Shown one piece after another: positions 1 to 12,800 of a DNA stretch of 64,000 nt. Position numbers and translations under genes: made by a program. How positions within the stretch are numbered: position 1 is the first letter of the stretch; every line of letters begins with the position of its first letter. The notes below the pieces were generated by a model that saw only the letters and a list, made by a program, of their open reading frames with translations, made no database searches and had not been told where the DNA came from. The stretch comes from Elmis aenea (Eukaryota > Arthropoda > Insecta > Coleoptera > Elmidae), in the NCBI GenBank assembly GCA_947652605.1, contig OX393576.1, positions 15,278,575-15,342,574 of the forward strand, read 5' to 3'.

Positions 1-270
1 GATAAGCAATCAAAGAAAAACAATAAAAAGGAAACGCATGTAAATGTGTCAAAAACAAACAATGAGAATAAATCGTATGCACAGGCAGTAGCAAATGTTA
101 ACAACAATGAACAAAAGAATGAGAAGCAGAGCACCATCGAAAAAACTCTGCAACTTATCTTAGCCAAACTTGAAAAACAAGAAACCTTCATCTCCACACT
201 AGATGAACGTCTCAAAAGATTAGAATATAGCGCAAACGGTGCTATACCTAAAACTAAACGTAATGTATAA
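1..270 (+). CDS. Jockey ORF1 (gag-like) C-terminal end, partial
   Basis: The reading frame is open from the first base of the window to the TAA at 268-270, so the true start lies upstream. The visible 89 residues are Lys/Asn/Glu-rich. They contain SYAQAV, a motif commonly seen near the end of Jockey ORF1 proteins, and a heptad-like stretch (IEKTLQLILAKLEKQE) that suggests a short coiled coil. ORF1 proteins of this clade bind RNA as nucleic-acid chaperones; the CCHC knuckles expected further upstream are not in view. The stop codon overlaps the ORF2 start (ATGTATAA), suggesting that ORF2 is translated by termination-reinitiation. No internal ATG in this stretch is a likely start. Confidence 0.8.
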   Translation, partial: DKQSKKNNKKETHVNVSKTNNENKSYAQAVANVNNNEQKNEKQSTIEKTLQLILAKLEKQETFISTLDERLKRLEYSANGAIPKTKRNV

Positions 271-2920
271 TACCCTTAAGATAATTGCATGGAATCCCAA
301 TGGACTACTCAATCATCAACAAGAGCTACAGGTAGTCCTAGATAAAGAAAACATTGATGTGTGCCTCATCTCTGAGACTCACTTTACTAGTCAATCATTC
401 ATTAAATTCCGTGGATATAAAACTTACCACACTATCCATCCCGACAACGATGCGAAAGGTGGAAGTGCGGTAATAATCAAGGAAAACATTCAACATTATG
501 AAGAACCCAACTACGCGACAGAAAAAATGCAAGTTACAAGTGTAAATATAAAAACGAAAAGAAATTCCTTAATTGTGTCCGGAATATACTGTCCACCCAG
601 ACACTCGATAAAAAAAGATGAATACTTGGATTTGTTTAAACATCTAGATAACAGATTCATATTAGGAGGCGATTTTAACGCAAAGAACACCCACTGGGGA
701 TCTCGACTAACCACAACAAAAGGTAGGGAACTTCTCAGTGCAATAAACGAACATGGTTGCGAAGCTATATCTACAGGTAAGCCAACATATTGGCCAACAG
801 ACCCTAACAAGGTACCAGATCTGATTGACTTCTTTGCTGTCAAAAACATCTCTGTAAGCTACCTCCATATAGAAGAATGTCAAGATCTGTCTTCTGACCA
901 CTCAGCGATACTGTTAACTTTGAGTGAGAAAATTATTCAAAAAGAAAATAACCCAATGCTGGTAAATAGGTGCACTGATTGGGAAAGTTTCAAACAATCT
1001 CTCGAAGGAAAAATTAAATTAAATGTACCGCTTAAAAGAGAAGCACAACTGGATTCAGAAGTGGAGAAATTCATCAATGATATTCAACAAACAGCCTGGG
1101 AGAATACACCAGAAATAAAAAAGCGTCTAAAAGGTAATAACTATCCAAAAGAGATAAGGAACCTACTAGCAGAAAAACGAAAAGCGAGAAGAAAATGGTT
1201 TCAAACCAGAGCCCCACAGGACAAGACCAATTTAAATAATCTCACACAACTTCTGAGAAGAGAGATTAAAGATCTAAAAGATGAATCGATAAGCACCTAC
1301 CTGAGAGAAATGACTAATGACAACAGCACAGATTATTCTCTCTGGAAGGCAACTAAAAGAATAAAAAGACCGATCATGCAAATACCGCCAATTAAGAACG
1401 AGGATGGAAGCTGGGCCAGGAGTAATGAACAAAAAGCTCAACGATTTTCCGAACACCTACAAAACATCTTTCAACCACATAGCGTACAAGAAGAGCAAAT
1501 ATTTAATGATGACGCCATACAAGAAAATGAAAAAATTACACATGTCTCTCCTAAGGAGGTTATGAATGAAATCAAAAATATTAACCCAAAAAAAGCTCCT
1601 GGCTTTGAACTGATAACAGGAGAAGTGTTAAAGCAGCTCCCAAGAAAAGCACTAGTCAAGCTTACCAACCTTATTAATGCTGCATTTAGACTAAAATACG
1701 TGCCTAAACTGTGGAAAGTGGCGGAGATAGTCATGATACCAAAACCAGGTAAATCCCCACACGAAGCCACATCCTATAGACCAATTTCACTGTTACCTAT
1801 CATGTCTAAACTTTTCGAGAAACTGCTTCTCAAGAGAATGCAACTCATCATTGAAAGAAAAAGTTTGATCCCAAATCACCAATTTGGATTCAGACATAAA
1901 CACTCCACAGTTGACCAAGTCCATAGGATAACTAATATTATTGAAAGAGCATTAGAAGAGAAAAATGTTTGTTCCGCAGTATTTCTGGATGTGGCGCAAG
2001 CATTTGATAAGGTCTGGCATGAAGGACTGCATTATAAATTAAAACATATCCTTCCCAAACAATACACAGAAATTCTGATGTCTTATTTATCAGAGAGATA
2101 TTTTAGGATCAAGCAGGAAGATGCCTACTCTAATCTCAAAGAAATTAAAGCCGGAGTGCCACAGGGTAGTGTCTTGGGTCCAGTTCTTTACCTACTGTTT
2201 ACCTGTGATCTTCCAGTACCAGAAAACAACACAATAGCTACTTTTGCTGACGATACTGCCATCCTAGCTGTCGGCAAAAGCAACGAAGAAACAGCAAACA
2301 AGCTGCAAACAGCCATCAATCAATTTCAAAGCTGGACAAAAAGGTGGAGGATAAAACTCAATGAAACCAAGTCAGTCCATATTGATTTCACCAACAAACG
2401 AATAGAACACGCTCCGGTAACCATAAATGGTCAGATAATACCATATGCCAACACAGCCAAATATCTCGGCTTAACACTTGACACTAAACTTCGGTGGAAA
2501 GTTCATGTCAGAAAAAAAAGAGAGGAGTTGGGTATTAGATATCGAAAAATGTACTGGCTCTTAGGAAGAAACTCCGCTCTGTCAGTACATAACAAGCTTC
2601 TACTATACAAGCAGATACTAAAACCAGTGTGGACATACGGTATACAGCTCTGGGGTTGTACCAAAAAAAGCAACATTAAAGTAATACAAACTTTTCAAAA
2701 TAAAGTACTAAGGAACATCGTAGATGCACCCTGGTACATTAGAAACGATGATCTTCATAGAGACCTTGGAGTAGAGTTTGTGGACAGTGAAATTCAGAAG
2801 TTTTCGAGAAGCCACGAAGAAAGACTACTGCAGCACGTGAATATCGAGGCTATCCAGCTTCTCGATAACACAAATATAGTCAGGAGACTCAAAAGGAAAA
2901 AACCCTTTGAGCTGTTATAA
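263..2920 (+). CDS. Jockey ORF2: AP-type endonuclease and reverse transcriptase
   Basis: This 885-residue protein nicks target DNA and copies the element RNA there. I chose the ATG at 263 because it overlaps the ORF1 stop and leads directly into the endonuclease motif IIAWNPNGL; an ATG at 239 in the same frame would add eight residues. Endonuclease motifs are SETHF (about residue 36), GDFNAKNTHWGS (about 135) and the catalytic SSDH (about 211). Reverse-transcriptase motifs are YRPISLLP (about 504), HQFGFR, LDVAQAFDKVWH (about 572), GVPQGSVLGP (about 630) and the active-site FADD (about 660), then YLGLTLD and the Jockey thumb region with WTYGIQLWGC. The frame has no stop or frameshift, so it may still be functional. 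Intact ORF2 length in this clade is about 850-950 residues. Confidence 0.96.
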   Translation: MYNTLKIIAWNPNGLLNHQQELQVVLDKENIDVCLISETHFTSQSFIKFRGYKTYHTIHPDNDAKGGSAVIIKENIQHYEEPNYATEKMQVTSVNIKTKRNSLIVSGIYCPPRHSIKKDEYLDLFKHLDNRFILGGDFNAKNTHWGSRLTTTKGRELLSAINEHGCEAISTGKPTYWPTDPNKVPDLIDFFAVKNISVSYLHIEECQDLSSDHSAILLTLSEKIIQKENNPMLVNRCTDWESFKQSLEGKIKLNVPLKREAQLDSEVEKFINDIQQTAWENTPEIKKRLKGNNYPKEIRNLLAEKRKARRKWFQTRAPQDKTNLNNLTQLLRREIKDLKDESISTYLREMTNDNSTDYSLWKATKRIKRPIMQIPPIKNEDGSWARSNEQKAQRFSEHLQNIFQPHSVQEEQIFNDDAIQENEKITHVSPKEVMNEIKNINPKKAPGFELITGEVLKQLPRKALVKLTNLINAAFRLKYVPKLWKVAEIVMIPKPGKSPHEATSYRPISLLPIMSKLFEKLLLKRMQLIIERKSLIPNHQFGFRHKHSTVDQVHRITNIIERALEEKNVCSAVFLDVAQAFDKVWHEGLHYKLKHILPKQYTEILMSYLSERYFRIKQEDAYSNLKEIKAGVPQGSVLGPVLYLLFTCDLPVPENNTIATFADDTAILAVGKSNEETANKLQTAINQFQSWTKRWRIKLNETKSVHIDFTNKRIEHAPVTINGQIIPYANTAKYLGLTLDTKLRWKVHVRKKREELGIRYRKMYWLLGRNSALSVHNKLLLYKQILKPVWTYGIQLWGCTKKSNIKVIQTFQNKVLRNIVDAPWYIRNDDLHRDLGVEFVDSEIQKFSRSHEERLLQHVNIEAIQLLDNTNIVRRLKRKKPFELL

Positions 2921-3134
2921 TGTGACAATATTAGTGCTTTAAAAAAAGTGTTAAAAAGTGTTTTAAAATAAGCAGAGTCAGTGTTTGTGTTAGTGCACAA
3001 GATAAGAGTGCCAAATGCTAGAACAGATAAGAGACGCCAATGGGTGACTTACATCTTAACTTTTTATAGTATATTAGGAATAGAACTAAGTTACTTATTA
3101 TTAGTCTAAGACTAGATCGTAACATTATTTAAAC

Positions 3135-3169
<35 letters not shown>

Positions 3170-3170
<1 letters not shown>

Positions 3171-3829
3171 TTCTTTAACATGTTGCAGGGTATGCTTCCA
3201 ATCTTTCATTCCATCATTTACAAACGAACATTCGTTCTTATCACTGTATGCCAAGCACACGGAAAAAAATAGAGTTCTTTTTCTAAACAATATGATAATC
3301 ATCGTCTGCTTATTTTATCATCTCTGTAAAATAAAACATTTGGCTTAAATGGACAATAAGTTATATCACCAATAGTTGGCTGACAAGGATGTTTGTTAAA
3401 AAATACTCAAAATTTTGACTTGTTGGTTTTGTGAAATAACTAGCTGATAAGCATTCAAAATATTTGTTACTTGGTAAGTTAGACTTGAACATGAAGACTT
3501 TGCGTTGATAATCGACGTTTCAATTTTGTCCGTTTCAATGGGGCAGATTAGATGGTCTTCTTTTGTCGAATTTGATGAATGCTATTCTTGATCAATGATT
3601 TTTCAACATCAGGTGCACTAACTTTAGAAGCTAAAGCAAACAAATCACTTAACTTGAATTTTTTTTAGCAACTTCGTGAAGTACTTTTAGCCTTTTCTCT
3701 CTCTCTTTATGAGCACCTTTTCTTTTTTCCAGTTTTCCTTGATTAAAAACTATAACAAACTTTGATTTTTTTCCTACACAATCTCATAGCCAACGCGATC
3801 ACAAGTATCACAAGTATGACCTTTTAAAA
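3170..3829 (-). pseudogene. Decayed hAT transposase N-terminal region (ZMYM1/TTF-finger type)
   Basis: Read on the minus strand from 3829 downward, this stretch gives a Lys/Arg/Glu-rich segment, then LSDLFALASKVSAPDV, then HPCQPTIGDI (from 3391) and RDDKISRR. After a stop at 3299-3301 and a one-base shift near 3260-3270 it continues with VCLAYSDKNECSF and GMKDWKHTLQHV. This order (basic segment, HPCQP...GDI, LEKELYFxxVCLAY, MxDWKH) is that of the TTF-type zinc finger at the N-terminus of ZMYM1-like hAT transposases. The stop falls where a Trp is expected, so the copy is dead. The remainder of the transposase would lie left of 3170, where the Jockey element now sits. No independent host gene is implied. 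Confidence 0.75.
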
Positions 3830-6800
3830 GGACCTTTTTCAGACGGCCGTGGATGATATCAAAAAGTGTTTTATTTGCACTTTCTTTACATCGTTGGATG
3901 CGCCAGTCTTTTAGCTACATTTTGAACACCGAATCAAAATTTTCGGGTGGCTAATAACGGAGTTACGAATTTTTTTGTAGACCGAGATGTTTTTATTTTT
4001 GCGAGCGAACTCTTGGCATATTGCCGGACCTTTTTCAGACGGCCGTGGATGATATCAAAAAGTGTTTTATTTGCACTTTCTTTACATCGTTGGATGCGCC
4101 AGTCTTTTAGCTACATTTTAAACACCGAATCAAAATTTTCTGGTGGCTAATAACGGAGTTACGAATTTTTTTGTAGACCGAGATGTTTTTATTTTTGCGA
4201 GCGAACTCTTGGCATATTGCCGGACCTTTTTCAGACGGCCGTGGATGATATCAAAAAGTGTTTTATTTGCACTTTCTTTACATCGTTGGATACGCCAGTC
4301 TTTTAGCTACATTTTGAACACCGAATCAAAATTTTCTGGTGGCTAATAACGGAGTTACGAATTTTTTTGTAGACCGAGATGTTTTTATTTTTGCGAGCGA
4401 ACTCTTGGCATATTGCCGGACCTTTTTCAGACGGCCGTGGATGATATCAAAAAGTGTTTTATTTGCACTTTCTTTACATCGTTGGATACGCCAGTCTTTT
4501 AGCTACATTTTGAACACCGAATCAAAATTTTCGGGTGGCTAATAACGGAGTTACGAATTTTTTCGTAGACCGAGATGTTTTTATTTTTGCGAGCGAACTC
4601 TTGGCATATTGCCGGACCTTTTTCAGACGGCCGTGGATGATATCAAAAAGTGTTTTATTTGCACTTTCTTTACATCGTTGGATACGCCAGTCTTTTAGCT
4701 ACATTTTGAACACCGAATCAAAATTTTCGGTCCGCTAATAACGGAGTTACGAATTTTTTTGTAGACCGAGATGTTTTTAGTTTTGCGAGCGAACTCTCGG
4801 CATATTGCCGGACCTTTTTCAGACGGCCGTGGATGATATCAAAAAGTGTTTTATTTGCACTTTCTTTACATCGTTGGATGCGCCAGTCTTTTAGCTACAT
4901 TTTGAACACCGAATCAAAATTTTCGGGTGGCTAATAACGGAGTTACGAATTTTTTTGTAGACCGAGATGTTTTTATTTTTGCGAGCGAACTCTTGGCATA
5001 TTGCCGGACCTTTTTCAGACGGCCGTGGATGATATCAAAAAGTGTTTTATTTGCACTTTCTTTACATCGTTGGATACGCCAGTCTTTTAGCTACATTTTG
5101 AACACCGAATCAAAATTTTCGGGTGGCTAATAACGGAGTTACGAATTTTTTCGTAGACCGAGATGTTTTTATTTTTGCGAGCGAACTCTTGGCATATTGC
5201 CGGACCTTTTTCAGACGGCCGTGGATGATATCAAAAAGTGTTTTATTTGCACTTTCTTTACATCGTTGGATACGCCAGTCTTTTAGCTACATTTTGAACA
5301 CCGAATCAAAATTTTCGGTCCGCTAATAACGGAGTTACGAATTTTTTTGTAGACCGAGATGTTTTTAGTTTTGCGAGCGAACTCTCGGCATATTGCCGGA
5401 CCTTTTTCAGACGGCCGTGGATGATATCAAAAAGTGTTTTATTTGCACTTTCTTTACATCGTTGGATGCGCCAGTCTTTTAGCTACATTTTGAACACCGA
5501 ATCAAAATTTTCGGGTGGCTAATAACGGAGTTACGAATTTTTTTGTAGACCGAGATGTTTTTATTTTTGCGAGCGAACTCTTGGCATATTGCCGGACCTT
5601 TTTCAGACGGCCGTGGATGATATCAAAAAGTGTTTTATTTGCACTTTCTTTACATCGTTGGATGCGCCAGTCTTTTAGCTACATTTTAAACACCGAATCA
5701 AAATTTTCTGGTGGCTAATAACGGAGTTACGAATTTTTTTGTAGACCGAGATGTTTTTATTTTTGCGAGCGAACTCTTGGCATATTGCCGGACCTTTTTC
5801 AGACGGCCGTGGATGATATCAAAAAGTGTTTTATTTGCACTTTCTTTACATCGTTGGATGCGCCAGTCTTTTAGCTACATTTTAAACACCGAATCAAAAT
5901 TTTCGGGTGGCTAATAACGGAGTTACGAATTTTTTCGTAGACCGAGATGTTTTTATTTTTGCGAGCGAACTCTTGGCATATTGCCGGACCTTTTTCAGAC
6001 GGCCGTGGATGATATCAAAAAGTGTTTTATTTGCACTTTCTTTACATCGTTGGATACGCCAGTCTTTTAGCTACATTTTGAACACCGAATCAAAATTTTC
6101 TGGTGGCTAATAACGGAGTTACGAATTTTTTTGTAGACCGAGATGTTTTTAGTTTTGCGAGCGAACTCTCGGCATATTGCCGGACCTTTTTCAGACGGCC
6201 GTGGATGATATCAAAAAGTGTTTTATTTGCACTTTCTTTACATCGTTGGATGCGCCAGTCTTTTAGCTACATTTTAAACACCGAATCAAAATTTTCTGGT
6301 GGCTAATAACGGAGTTACGAATTTTTTTGTAGACCGAGATGTTTTTATTTTTGCGAGCGAACTCTTGGCATATTGCCGGACCTTTTTCAGACGGCCGTGG
6401 ATGATATCAAAAAGTGTTTTATTTGCACTTTCTTTACATCGTTGGATACGCCAGTCTTTTAGCTACATTTTGAACACCGAATCAAAATTTTCGGTCCGCT
6501 AATAACGGAGTTACGAATTTTTTTGTAGACCGAGATGTTTTTAGTTTTGCGAGCGAACTCTCGGCATATTGCCGGACCTTTTTCAGACGGCCGTGGATGA
6601 TATCAAAAAGTGTTTTATTTGCACTTTCTTTACATCGTTGGATGCGCCAGTCTTTTAGCTACATTTTAAACACCGAATCAAAATTTTCTGGTGGCTAATA
6701 ACGGAGTTACGAATTTTTTTGTAGACCGAGATGTTTTTATTTTTGCGAGCGAACTCTTGGCATATTGCCGGACCTTTTTCAGACGGCCGTGGATGATATC

Positions 6801-9800
6801 AAAAAGTGTTTTATTTGCACTTTCTTTACATCGTTGGATACGCCAGTCTTTTAGCTACATTTTGAACACCGAATCAAAATTTTCGGTCCGCTAATAACGG
6901 AGTTACGAATTTTTTTGTAGACCGAGATGTTTTTAGTTTTGCGAGCGAACTCTCGGCATATTGCCGGACCTTTTTTAGACGGCCGTGGATGATATCAAAA
7001 AGTGTTTTATTTGCACTTTCTTTACATCGTTGGATGCGCCAGTCTTTTAGCTACATTTTGAACACCGAATCAAAATTTTCGGGTGGCTAATAACGGAGTT
7101 ACGAATTTTTTTGTAGACCGAGATGTTTTTATTTTTGCGAGCGAACTCTTGGCATATTGCCGGACCTTTTTCAGACGGCCGTGGATGATATCAAAAAGTG
7201 TTTTATTTGCACTTTCTTTACATCGTTGGATGCGCCAGTCTTTTAGCTACATTTTAAACACCGAATCAAAATTTTCTGGTGGCTAATAACGGAGTTACGA
7301 ATTTTTTTGTAGACCGAGATGTTTTTAGTTTTGCGAGCGAACTCTCGGCATATTGCCGGACCTTTTTCAGACGGCCGTGGATGATATCAAAAAGTGTTTT
7401 ATTTGCACTTTCTTTACATCGTTGGATGCGCCAGTCTTTTAGCTACATTTTGAACACCGAATCAAAATTTTCTGGTGGCTAATAACGGAGTTACGAATTT
7501 TTTTGTAGACCGAGATGTTTTTATTTTTGCGAGCGAACTCTTGGCATATTGCCGGACCTTTTTCAGACGGCCGTGGATGATATCAAAAAGTGTTTTATTT
7601 GCACTTTCTTTACATCGTTGGATGCGCCAGTCTTTTAGCTACATTTTAAACACCGAATCAAAATTTTCTGGTGGCTAATAACGGAGTTACGAATTTTTTT
7701 GTAGACCGAGATGTTTTTAGTTTTGCGAGCGAACTCTCGGCATATTGCCGGACCTTTTTCAGACGGCCGTGGATGATATCAAAAAGTGTTTTATTTGCAC
7801 TTTCTTTACATCGTTGGATGCGCCAGTCTTTTAGCTACATTTTGAACACCGAATCAAAATTTTCTGGTGGCTAATAACGGAGTTACGAATTTTTTTGTAG
7901 ACCGAGATGTTTTTATTTTTGCGAGCGAACTCTTGGCATATTGCCGGACCTTTTTCAGACGGCCGTGGATGATATCAAAAAGTGTTTTATTTGCACTTTC
8001 TTTACATCGTTGGATGCGCCAGTCTTTTAGCTACATTTTGAACACCGAATCAAAATTTTCTGGTGGCTAATAACGGAGTTACGAATTTTTTTGTAGACCG
8101 AGATGTTTTTATTTTTGCGAGCGAACTCTTGGCATATTGCCGGACCTTTTTCAGACGGCCGTGGATGATATCAAAAAGTGTTTTATTTGCACTTTCTTTA
8201 CATCGTTGGATGCGCCAGTCTTTTAGCTACATTTTAAACACCGAATCAAAATTTTCTGGTGGCTAATAACGGAGTTACGAATTTTTTTGTAGACCGAGAT
8301 GTTTTTAGTTTTGCGAGCGAACTCTCGGCATATTGCCGGACCTTTTTCAGACGGCCGTGGATGATATCAAAAAGTGTTTTATTTGCACTTTCTTTACATC
8401 GTTGGATGCGCCAGTCTTTTAGCTACATTTTAAACACCGAATCAAAATTTTCTGGTGGCTAATAACGGAGTTACGAATTTTTTTGTAGACCGAGATGTTT
8501 TTATTTTTGCGAGCGAACTCTTGGCATATTGCCGGACCTTTTTCAGACGGCCGTGGATGATATCAAAAAGTGTTTTATTTGCACTTTCTTTACATCGTTG
8601 GATACGCCAGTCTTTTAGCTACATTTTGAACACCGAATCAAAATTTTCGGTCCGCTAATAACGGAGTTACGAATTTTTTTGTAGACCGAGATGTTTTTAG
8701 TTTTGCGAGCGAACTCTCGGCATATTGCCGGACCTTTTTTAGACGGCCGTGGATGATATCAAAAAGTGTTTTATTTGCACTTTCTTTACATCGTTGGATG
8801 CGCCAGTCTTTTAGCTACATTTTGAACACCGAATCAAAATTTTCGGGTGGCTAATAACGGAGTTACGAATTTTTTTGTAGACCGAGATGTTTTTATTTTT
8901 GCGAGCGAACTCTTGGCATATTGCCGGACCTTTTTCAGACGGCCGTGGATGATATCAAAAAGTGTTTTATTTGCACTTTCTTTACATCGTTGGATGCGCC
9001 AGTCTTTTAGCTACATTTTAAACACCGAATCAAAATTTTCTGGTGGCTAATAACGGAGTTACGAATTTTTTTGTAGACCGAGATGTTTTTAGTTTTGCGA
9101 GCGAACTCTCGGCATATTGCCGGACCTTTTTCAGACGGCCGTGGATGATATCAAAAAGTGTTTTATTTGCACTTTCTTTACATCGTTGGATGCGCCAGTC
9201 TTTTAGCTACATTTTAAACACCGAATCAAAATTTTCTGGTGGCTAATAACGGAGTTACGAATTTTTTTGTAGACCGAGATGTTTTTATTTTTGCGAGCGA
9301 ACTCTTGGCATATTGCCGGACCTTTTTCAGACGGCCGTGGATGATATCAAAAAGTGTTTTATTTGCACTTTCTTTACATCGTTGGATGCGCCAGTCTTTT
9401 AGCTACATTTTAAACACCGAATCAAAATTTTCTGGTGGCTAATAACGGAGTTACGAATTTTTTTGTAGACCGAGATGTTTTTAGTTTTGCGAGCGAACTC
9501 TCGGCATATTGCCGGACCTTTTTCAGACGGCCGTGGATGATATCAAAAAGTGTTTTATTTGCACTTTCTTTACATCGTTGGATGCGCCAGTCTTTTAGCT
9601 ACATTTTAAACACCGAATCAAAATTTTCTGGTGGCTAATAACGGAGTTACGAATTTTTTCGTAGACCGAGATGTTTTTATTTTTGCGAGCGAACTCTTGG
9701 CATATTGCCGGACCTTTTTCAGACGGCCGTGGATGATATCAAAAAGTGTTTTATTTGCACTTTCTTTACATCGTTGGATACGCCAGTCTTTTAGCTACAT

Positions 9801-12800
9801 TTTGAACACCGAATCAAAATTTTCTGGTGGCTAATAACGGAGTTACGAATTTTTTTGTAGACCGAGATGTTTTTAGTTTTGCGAGCGAACTCTCGGCATA
9901 TTGCCGGACCTTTTTCAGACGGCCGTGGATGATATCAAAAAGTGTTTTATTTGCACTTTCTTTACATCGTTGGATGCGCCAGTCTTTTAGCTACATTTTG
10001 AACACCGAATCAAAATTTTCGGGTGGCTAATAACGGAGTTACGAATTTTTTTGTAGACCGAGATGTTTTTATTTTTGCGAGCGAACTCTTGGCATATTGC
10101 CGGACCTTTTTCAGACGGCCGTGGATGATATCAAAAAGTGTTTTATTTGCACTTTCTTTACATCGTTGGATGCGCCAGTCTTTTAGCTACATTTTAAACA
10201 CCGAATCAAAATTTTCTGGTGGCTAATAACGGAGTTACGAATTTTTTTGTAGACCGAGATGTTTTTAGTTTTGCGAGCGAACTCTCGGCATATTGCCGGA
10301 CCTTTTTCAGACGGCCGTGGATGATATCAAAAAGTGTTTTATTTGCACTTTCTTTACATCGTTGGATGCGCCAGTCTTTTAGCTACATTTTGAACACCGA
10401 ATCAAAATTTTCGGGTGGCTAATAACGGAGTTACGAATTTTTTTGTAGACCGAGATGTTTTTATTTTTGCGAGCGAACTCTTGGCATATTGCCGGACCTT
10501 TTTCAGACGGCCGTGGATGATATCAAAAAGTGTTTTATTTGCACTTTCTTTACATCGTTGGATGCGCCAGTCTTTTAGCTACATTTTAAACACCGAATCA
10601 AAATTTTCTGGTGGCTAATAACGGAGTTACGAATTTTTTTGTAGACCGAGATGTTTTTAGTTTTGCGAGCGAACTCTCGGCATATTGCCGGACCTTTTTC
10701 AGACGGCCGTGGATGATATCAAAAAGTGTTTTATTTGCACTTTCTTTACATCGTTGGATGCGCCAGTCTTTTAGCTACATTTTGAACACCGAATCAAAAT
10801 TTTCTGGTGGCTAATAACGGAGTTACGAATTTTTTTGTAGACCGAGATGTTTTTATTTTTGCGAGCGAACTCTTGGCATATTGCCGGACCTTTTTCAGAC
10901 GGCCGTGGATGATATCAAAAAGTGTTTTATTTGCACTTTCTTTACATCGTTGGATGCGCCAGTCTTTTAGCTACATTTTAAACACCGAATCAAAATTTTC
11001 TGGTGGCTAATAACGGAGTTACGAATTTTTTTGTAGACCGAGATGTTTTTAGTTTTGCGAGCGAACTCTCGGCATATTGCCGGACCTTTTTCAGACGGCC
11101 GTGGATGATATCAAAAAGTGTTTTATTTGCACTTTCTTTACATCGTTGGATGCGCCAGTCTTTTAGCTACATTTTAAACACCGAATCAAAATTTTCTGGT
11201 GGCTAATAACGGAGTTACGAATTTTTTCGTAGACCGAGATGTTTTTATTTTTGCGAGCGAACTCTTGGCATATTGCCGGACCTTTTTCAGACGGCCGTGG
11301 ATGATATCAAAAAGTGTTTTATTTGCACTTTCTTTACATCGTTGGATACGCCAGTCTTTTAGCTACATTTTGAACACCGAATCAAAATTTTCTGGTGGCT
11401 AATAACGGAGTTACGAATTTTTTTGTAGACCGAGATGTTTTTAGTTTTGCGAGCGAACTCTCGGCATATTGCCGGACCTTTTTCAGACGGCCGTGGATGA
11501 TATCAAAAAGTGTTTTATTTGCACTTTCTTTACATCGTTGGATGCGCCAGTCTTTTAGCTACATTTTAAACACCGAATCAAAATTTTCTGGTGGCTAATA
11601 ACGGAGTTACGAATTTTTTTGTAGACCGAGATGTTTTTATTTTTGCGAGCGAACTCTTGGCATATTGCCGGACCTTTTTCAGACGGCCGTGGATGATATC
11701 AAAAAGTGTTTTATTTGCACTTTCTTTACATCGTTGGATACGCCAGTCTTTTAGCTACATTTTGAACACCGAATCAAAATTTTCGGTCCGCTAATAACGG
11801 AGTTACGAATTTTTTTGTAGACCGAGATGTTTTTAGTTTTGCGAGCGAACTCTCGGCATATTGCCGGACCTTTTTCAGACGGCCGTGGATGATATCAAAA
11901 AGTGTTTTATTTGCACTTTCTTTACATCGTTGGATGCGCCAGTCTTTTAGCTACATTTTGAACACCGAATCAAAATTTTCGGGTGGCTAATAACGGAGTT
12001 ACGAATTTTTTTGTAGACCGAGATGTTTTTATTTTTGCGAGCGAACTCTTGGCATATTGCCGGACCTTTTTCAGACGGCCGTGGATGATATCAAAAAGTG
12101 TTTTATTTGCACTTTCTTTACATCGTTGGATACGCCAGTCTTTTAGCTACATTTTGAACACCGAATCAAAATTTTCTGGTGGCTAATAACGGAGTTACGA
12201 ATTTTTTTGTAGACCGAGATGTTTTTAGTTTTGCGAGCGAACTCTCGGCATATTGCCGGACCTTTTTCAGACGGCCGTGGATGATATCAAAAAGTGTTTT
12301 ATTTGCACTTTCTTTACATCGTTGGATGCGCCAGTCTTTTAGCTACATTTTAAACACCGAATCAAAATTTTCTGGTGGCTAATAACGGAGTTACGAATTT
12401 TTTTGTAGACCGAGATGTTTTTATTTTTGCGAGCGAACTCTTGGCATATTGCCGGACCTTTTTCAGACGGCCGTGGATGATATCAAAAAGTGTTTTATTT
12501 GCACTTTCTTTACATCGTTGGATACGCCAGTCTTTTAGCTACATTTTGAACACCGAATCAAAATTTTCTGGTGGCTAATAACGGAGTTACGAATTTTTTT
12601 GTAGACCGAGATGTTTTTAGTTTTGCGAGCGAACTCTCGGCATATTGCCGGACCTTTTTCAGACGGCCGTGGATGATATCAAAAAGTGTTTTATTTGCAC
12701 TTTCTTTACATCGTTGGATGCGCCAGTCTTTTAGCTACATTTTGAACACCGAATCAAAATTTTCGGGTGGCTAATAACGGAGTTACGAATTTTTTTGTAG

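Larger units (their letters stand above)
1..3168 (+). mobile_element. Jockey-clade non-LTR retrotransposon (5' part outside window)
   Basis: The sequence contains the end of ORF1, a complete ORF2 (endonuclease plus reverse transcriptase), about 216 bp of 3' UTR and a 32-A tail at 3137-3168. This is the layout of Jockey-type LINEs, which move by target-primed reverse transcription. ORF2 is uninterrupted, so the copy looks young. No RNase H domain follows the RT, which fits Jockey rather than I or R1. The tail abuts a decayed hAT transposase remnant on the opposite strand, so the element probably inserted into that older transposon. The 5' end and the target-site duplication cannot be seen because the window starts inside ORF1. 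A truncated relative lies at about 49540-50950. Confidence 0.95.
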
